Below, one piece after another: positions 60,867 through 64,000 of a DNA stretch of 64,000 nucleotides (position 1 is its first letter; each line of letters begins with the position of its first letter). The stretch is taken from assembly GCA_045613985.1 (NCBI GenBank), contig JAZLCA010000019.1, positions 51,796 to 115,795 on the forward strand, in the 5' to 3' direction. The stretch comes from SIG644 sp045613985 (lineage in GTDB: Bacteria; Bacillota; Clostridia; Oscillospirales; CAG-272). The notes beneath the pieces are model-generated. The model saw only the letters and a list, made by a program, of their open reading frames with translations, had not been told where the DNA came from and ran no database searches. Both the position numbers and the translations under genes were made by a program.

Positions 60867-61652
60867 TCATATCTTCTCTACATCAAACTCCGCGCACACA
60901 GGATAGTGGTCCGATAAATAGATGCCGTGCATCTCGTCCTCCCAAAGATCAACCGACAAAGAGGCTGACTTGAGCGTATCTGTTACGTAGATATAGTCGA
61001 TCTTGCAGCCGGATACTTTGCCATAGTCGTGGAAGGTACCCTCAAACGCCCCGGTCAGGTCGTGCAGTACAGGCGCAGTCGCCGCTTCGGTCGTCCGTAT
61101 GGTCTCGCTGCCCGGCTCGGCATTGAAATCGCCCAGAAGAACGGTCGGCATGGACAGTTCCCTTTCGTATTCGGCGATCTTATCCAGTACGCAACGGATA
61201 CCTTTGACACGGGCCGATTCGCCTACGTGATCCAGGTGGATATTGCACACACGGATGATCTTGCCGCTTTGCTTATGACGCAAAGCGGTCACCACGCAAA
61301 TGCGGGGACAATGGCTCTGGTCCTCAAATCGAGAGGCGGGAACGTGCGGAGTAGGACTGATCCAAAAGACGTCGTAGAAAACGGGCATCCAATCGGCGGT
61401 GCGAATGGCAGTAAACACACCTTCCCCTCGGTAATCCGCCTCGCGGAATTGTCCAAGGAAGGTGTAGTCGGGCATCAACTTGGGGAGCAACTCAAAATGG
61501 GGCTCGATAACCTCCTGGAAAGCGATAATATCCGGCGCCTCTTGCTTAATTTTCTCGTAAATCAAGCCTGCACGGTGAATGAAAGCGTTGATGCCATCGC
61601 CTGTATATTGCGAGCGGAGATTGAACGTGACGATTTTTACGGTATGTGACAT
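60867..61652 (-). CDS. Endonuclease/exonuclease/phosphatase (EEP) family protein
   Basis: 261 aa, no signal peptide. EEP fold signatures: KIVTFNLRS (Asn ligand), DIIAFQEVIEPH (metal Glu), VCNIHLDHVGESAR, LLGDFNAEPGSE (Asp/Asn) and the terminal YLSDHYPVCAEF (catalytic Asp-His). Could act on DNA ends, phosphoesters or sphingomyelin-like lipids; the compact length resembles intracellular exonuclease III-like hydrolases. Its 3' end faces the tRNA terminator. Confidence 0.88.
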   Translation of the reverse strand: MSHTVKIVTFNLRSQYTGDGINAFIHRAGLIYEKIKQEAPDIIAFQEVIEPHFELLPKLMPDYTFLGQFREADYRGEGVFTAIRTADWMPVFYDVFWISPTPHVPASRFEDQSHCPRICVVTALRHKQSGKIIRVCNIHLDHVGESARVKGIRCVLDKIAEYERELSMPTVLLGDFNAEPGSETIRTTEAATAPVLHDLTGAFEGTFHDYGKVSGCKIDYIYVTDTLKSASLSVDLWEDEMHGIYLSDHYPVCAEFDVEKI

Positions 61653-61813
61653 TGGATTTTCCTACCTTTCATTGGTCGCTCTTTTGGTCATTGTACTACA
61701 AAAAACAAAAAAATACAAGGACTTTGCCAAAAAAAGATTCGTCGATTTTGCTGTATTACCGCGCATGATTTTATTGATATCGCCTATTTTGGAGAACGTC
61801 AGCAGATAAGCGT

Positions 61814-61842
61814 TGACAAAAGTATAAGCAAGAGTTAAAATA
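61814..61842 (+). promoter_or_regulatory. Promoter of the secreted phosphoesterase gene
   Basis: TTGACA (61814-61819), 17-bp spacer, TAAAAT (61837-61842). Confidence 0.75.
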
Positions 61843-61877
61843 TATTATTATAATATTTTATGGAGGAGGACTTTCTT

Positions 61878-63932
61878 ATGAAAAAAATCATCTCTTCGCT
61901 ACTTGCTACCATCATGCTGCTCAGTTTGATGGTCGGCATCGTTTCCTTCCCCGCTTCTGCCTTTAACCCCGCAGATTACGGCGAGGTCACGCTTTGGTCG
62001 GACAAGACCGTATATGAAGTCGGCGATCCGATTATGGTCAAAGGATCCGTTGAATTTAACAGCACCGATCCCAATAAGCCTGCCTGGATCGGTTTGATCG
62101 TCCGCAATCACAGTGAGTGGGGCGGTCTGCGCTATGTTTATCCCAGAGATGCTGCAAACGGAGAAGCTCAGGACTTGGCGGCAGGCGGCCGCGGAGGAAA
62201 TCATAATTTGAGTCCCTATCAAAGTTTGCCTGTCGGTGAATACACCATCGTGCTTATCCCCGATGATCTCCCTTTGGCTGGTGACGTTAATAGAAAGCAG
62301 CATATTCTGTTGTCTATCGACATTGAGATCGTAGAAAAGAAGGCTCCTCTCTCCAAGGCTCCGACCGGTGGCTCTTATGAAATCAAGGATCCCACTTCGG
62401 GTCTTGCCGACGGTGACATTACCGTTGAATTGCCCGCAGATCACGGCGCCGCTTCTGTCCAGGCCTTCTGGGGCACCGAAAACGGCAAGCTGGAAGGCTA
62501 CACCGGCATGGCCCCCATCAGCGTTGGTGCAAACGAGACCACCGCGATCGGCGAGATGGCAAAGAATACCATTATCCCGCCCGAGGCTACTCATATTCTC
62601 TTCTATACACTCAACTCTACCGGTCAGCTCAGCGAGGAATACTTCTCCGTGGCGCTTCCCGAGGGCTGTAACTTCAAGTTCCCCGAAGGCAAGCCTCTGA
62701 TCGAGTTCCAGGCCGTCAGTGATATCCACATTTCCACCGAAATCCGCGAAGAGCACTACAAGGCAATGTTGCAGGATATTGCCAAGAACAGCCCCAACTC
62801 CGCCGGTATTTTTGTAGCCGGTGACGTTGTTGATTCCGGTCCTCGTGAGGATTGGTGGCAAAAGCTGTGGGCACTGTATGACGAGGTAGAAGGACTGCCT
62901 CATATGTACCTGGGCATCGGTAACCACGAGTTTAGCGGTTATAGCAGCTATGAGCCCGCCCTTAATATGTTCTTGAAGTACCTGCGCTTACCTGACGACG
63001 TAGAAAAACCCGAGGATGCTCCCTACTACGACACCTGGATCGGCGATTATCATTTCATCGTTCTTGGTAATACCGTCTATGAGCCCGGCGTACGTGCCAC
63101 GATCGGCGAGAAGCAATACGCATGGTTGGAAAGCAAGCTGGCGGAAGCTACCGATGACACTCCCATCTTTCTGTTTATGCACCAGGGTGTGAAGAACACC
63201 GTTTCGGGTACCGCCGAGAGTGAAAAGTGGTGGGGCATCAATGACGATGCCAAGCTGCGTCAGCTGCTCAAAAAATACCCCAATGTATTCCTCTTTACCG
63301 GTCACACTCACTCTTTAATGGATGCGCCCAACTGTATGCACGGCGGCGGTAAGGATGCTGCTCTGTTCAATACCGCTTCTGTTGCAGATCTGTGGGTTCC
63401 CTCCACCGGCGAATCGGTCGTGGGTAGCCAGGGCTATTACGTACAGGTATACAAGGATAAGGTTCTCGTCAGAGGCCGCGACTTCGTCACCGGCGAATGG
63501 GTTGCTTCGGCACAGTTCGTTGTCAATGACAGATTCTCCGGCAAGCCCAGCACGGCAGACCTCAAGCTGCTCATCGCAGACGTTGAAACGCTCAATGAGG
63601 CTAATTACACCGAGGAATCCTGGGCCGCTTTTGCCGAGGCTCTGACCGCCGCCAAGGCTGCGTTGGAGGCCAAGCGCCAGGAAGAGGTCGATGCCGCACT
63701 GGCCGCACTGGAAGCTGCTAAGAACGCATTAGTTACAAAGCCCGTCGATGATGAAAAGCCCGTCGATGATGAAAAGCCCGGCAATGACGAAAAACCCGGC
63801 AATGACGAAAAGCCCGACGACACCACCGAGAAATCGGGTTGCGCTTCTGCCCTGTCGGTAAGCGCGATCGCCCTGATCGCCACCGCAGGCACTGCCATCG
63901 TTCTCACCTCCAAAAAGCGCAAAGAGGCTTGA
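61878..63932 (+). CDS. Secreted calcineurin-like phosphoesterase with FIVAR-type helix and Gly-Cys C-terminal tail
   Basis: 684 aa from the ATG at 61878 (MKKIISSLLATIML), with GGAGGAGG upstream. A signal peptide (cleavage near ASA-FN) precedes two beta-rich domains (about 25-270). The metallophosphoesterase core shows AVSDIHIS (about 286), VAGDVVDSG, GIGNHEF, FLFMHQGV and FTGHTHSL, with all usual metal ligands. A FIVAR-like three-helix unit (about 565-625) and a charged Pro-Val-Asp/Gly-Asn-Asp-Glu-Lys repeat lead to the ending GCASALSVSAI, a hydrophobic stretch and SKKRKEA, which aligns without gaps with the tail of the protein at 26641-27624. Likely surface-anchored; it may act on nucleotides, phosphate esters or wall glycans. 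Confidence 0.85.
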   Translation: MKKIISSLLATIMLLSLMVGIVSFPASAFNPADYGEVTLWSDKTVYEVGDPIMVKGSVEFNSTDPNKPAWIGLIVRNHSEWGGLRYVYPRDAANGEAQDLAAGGRGGNHNLSPYQSLPVGEYTIVLIPDDLPLAGDVNRKQHILLSIDIEIVEKKAPLSKAPTGGSYEIKDPTSGLADGDITVELPADHGAASVQAFWGTENGKLEGYTGMAPISVGANETTAIGEMAKNTIIPPEATHILFYTLNSTGQLSEEYFSVALPEGCNFKFPEGKPLIEFQAVSDIHISTEIREEHYKAMLQDIAKNSPNSAGIFVAGDVVDSGPREDWWQKLWALYDEVEGLPHMYLGIGNHEFSGYSSYEPALNMFLKYLRLPDDVEKPEDAPYYDTWIGDYHFIVLGNTVYEPGVRATIGEKQYAWLESKLAEATDDTPIFLFMHQGVKNTVSGTAESEKWWGINDDAKLRQLLKKYPNVFLFTGHTHSLMDAPNCMHGGGKDAALFNTASVADLWVPSTGESVVGSQGYYVQVYKDKVLVRGRDFVTGEWVASAQFVVNDRFSGKPSTADLKLLIADVETLNEANYTEESWAAFAEALTAAKAALEAKRQEEVDAALAALEAAKNALVTKPVDDEKPVDDEKPGNDEKPGNDEKPDDTTEKSGCASALSVSAIALIATAGTAIVLTSKKRKEA

Positions 63933-63962
63933 TTTCTGATTATCCAAACATAACAAAAGTCA

Positions 63963-63995
63963 CGGCAGACCAAAAACTGTCGGGGCTCATTTTAT
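63963..63995 (+). terminator. Weak hairpin near the window end
   Basis: CGGCAG paired with CTGTCG (one wobble), then a T-rich tail. Possible terminator of the phosphoesterase gene; low confidence because the window ends. Confidence 0.3.
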
Positions 63996-64000
63996 TATTA

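Overview
The window looks like chromosomal DNA from an anaerobic, Gram-positive-type bacterium of the class Clostridia, probably an uncultured gut or rumen lineage (my inference; no 16S gene is present). The support is strong AGGAGG-type ribosome sites, about two dozen TTGACA-17 bp-TATAAT promoters, a T-box leader, a pyruvate:ferredoxin-type oxidoreductase, meso-diaminopimelate dehydrogenase, Cys-lipoproteins, and tRNA genes with encoded CCA. GC content is intermediate and I see no phage or insertion sequence. The left edge cuts argH.

Layout. 1-1.5 kb: argG and the start of argH (minus). 1.7-10.6 kb: a T-box-controlled operon with a LeuA-like protein that has lost its catalytic residues, a sugar-isomerase/acyl-CoA-synthetase fusion, a branched-chain aminotransferase and a PFOR-like 2-oxoacid oxidoreductase. 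I read it as a possible route that makes branched-chain amino acids from branched short-chain acids by activation, reductive carboxylation and transamination. 10.6-11.5 kb: D-amino-acid aminotransferase. 11.7-22.3 kb: two very large lipoproteins with GH42-like regions, separated by an ECF sigma/membrane anti-sigma pair and a DUF218 protein. 22.3-28.8 kb: FliB-like methylase, acetyltransferase, CCA-adding enzyme and peroxiredoxin (one operon), a small membrane protein, a surface protein with a long Thr-Pro-Glu repeat, and threonine aldolase. 29-33.4 kb: YeiH transporter, tRNA-Trp with a decayed copy of its 3' end nearby, and a divergent purine phosphoribosyltransferase/permease pair.

33.5-42.3 kb: two more ECF sigma/anti-sigma pairs paralogous to the first, flanking an AEC transporter and a meso-DAP dehydrogenase operon. 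42.4-51.5 kb: three sugar/polyol-type genes (two Gfo/Idh/MocA dehydrogenases and an isomerase), a MoxR-DUF58-DUF4129 operon, and mannose-6-phosphate isomerase. 52-58 kb: housekeeping genes rnpB, recA-recX, hisS and pepT. 58-64 kb: a CBM9-like lipoprotein, tRNA-Thr and tRNA-Tyr, an EEP-family hydrolase, and a secreted calcineurin-like phosphoesterase.

Themes tying the window together: (i) a surface and glycan programme, in which three lipoproteins share an uncharacterised beta-rich module and two other secreted proteins share an ungapped Gly-Cys C-terminal sorting-type tail; (ii) three copies of one sigma/anti-sigma signalling module with a common leader motif; (iii) a leucine-type T-box operon whose gene content does not match ordinary leucine biosynthesis.
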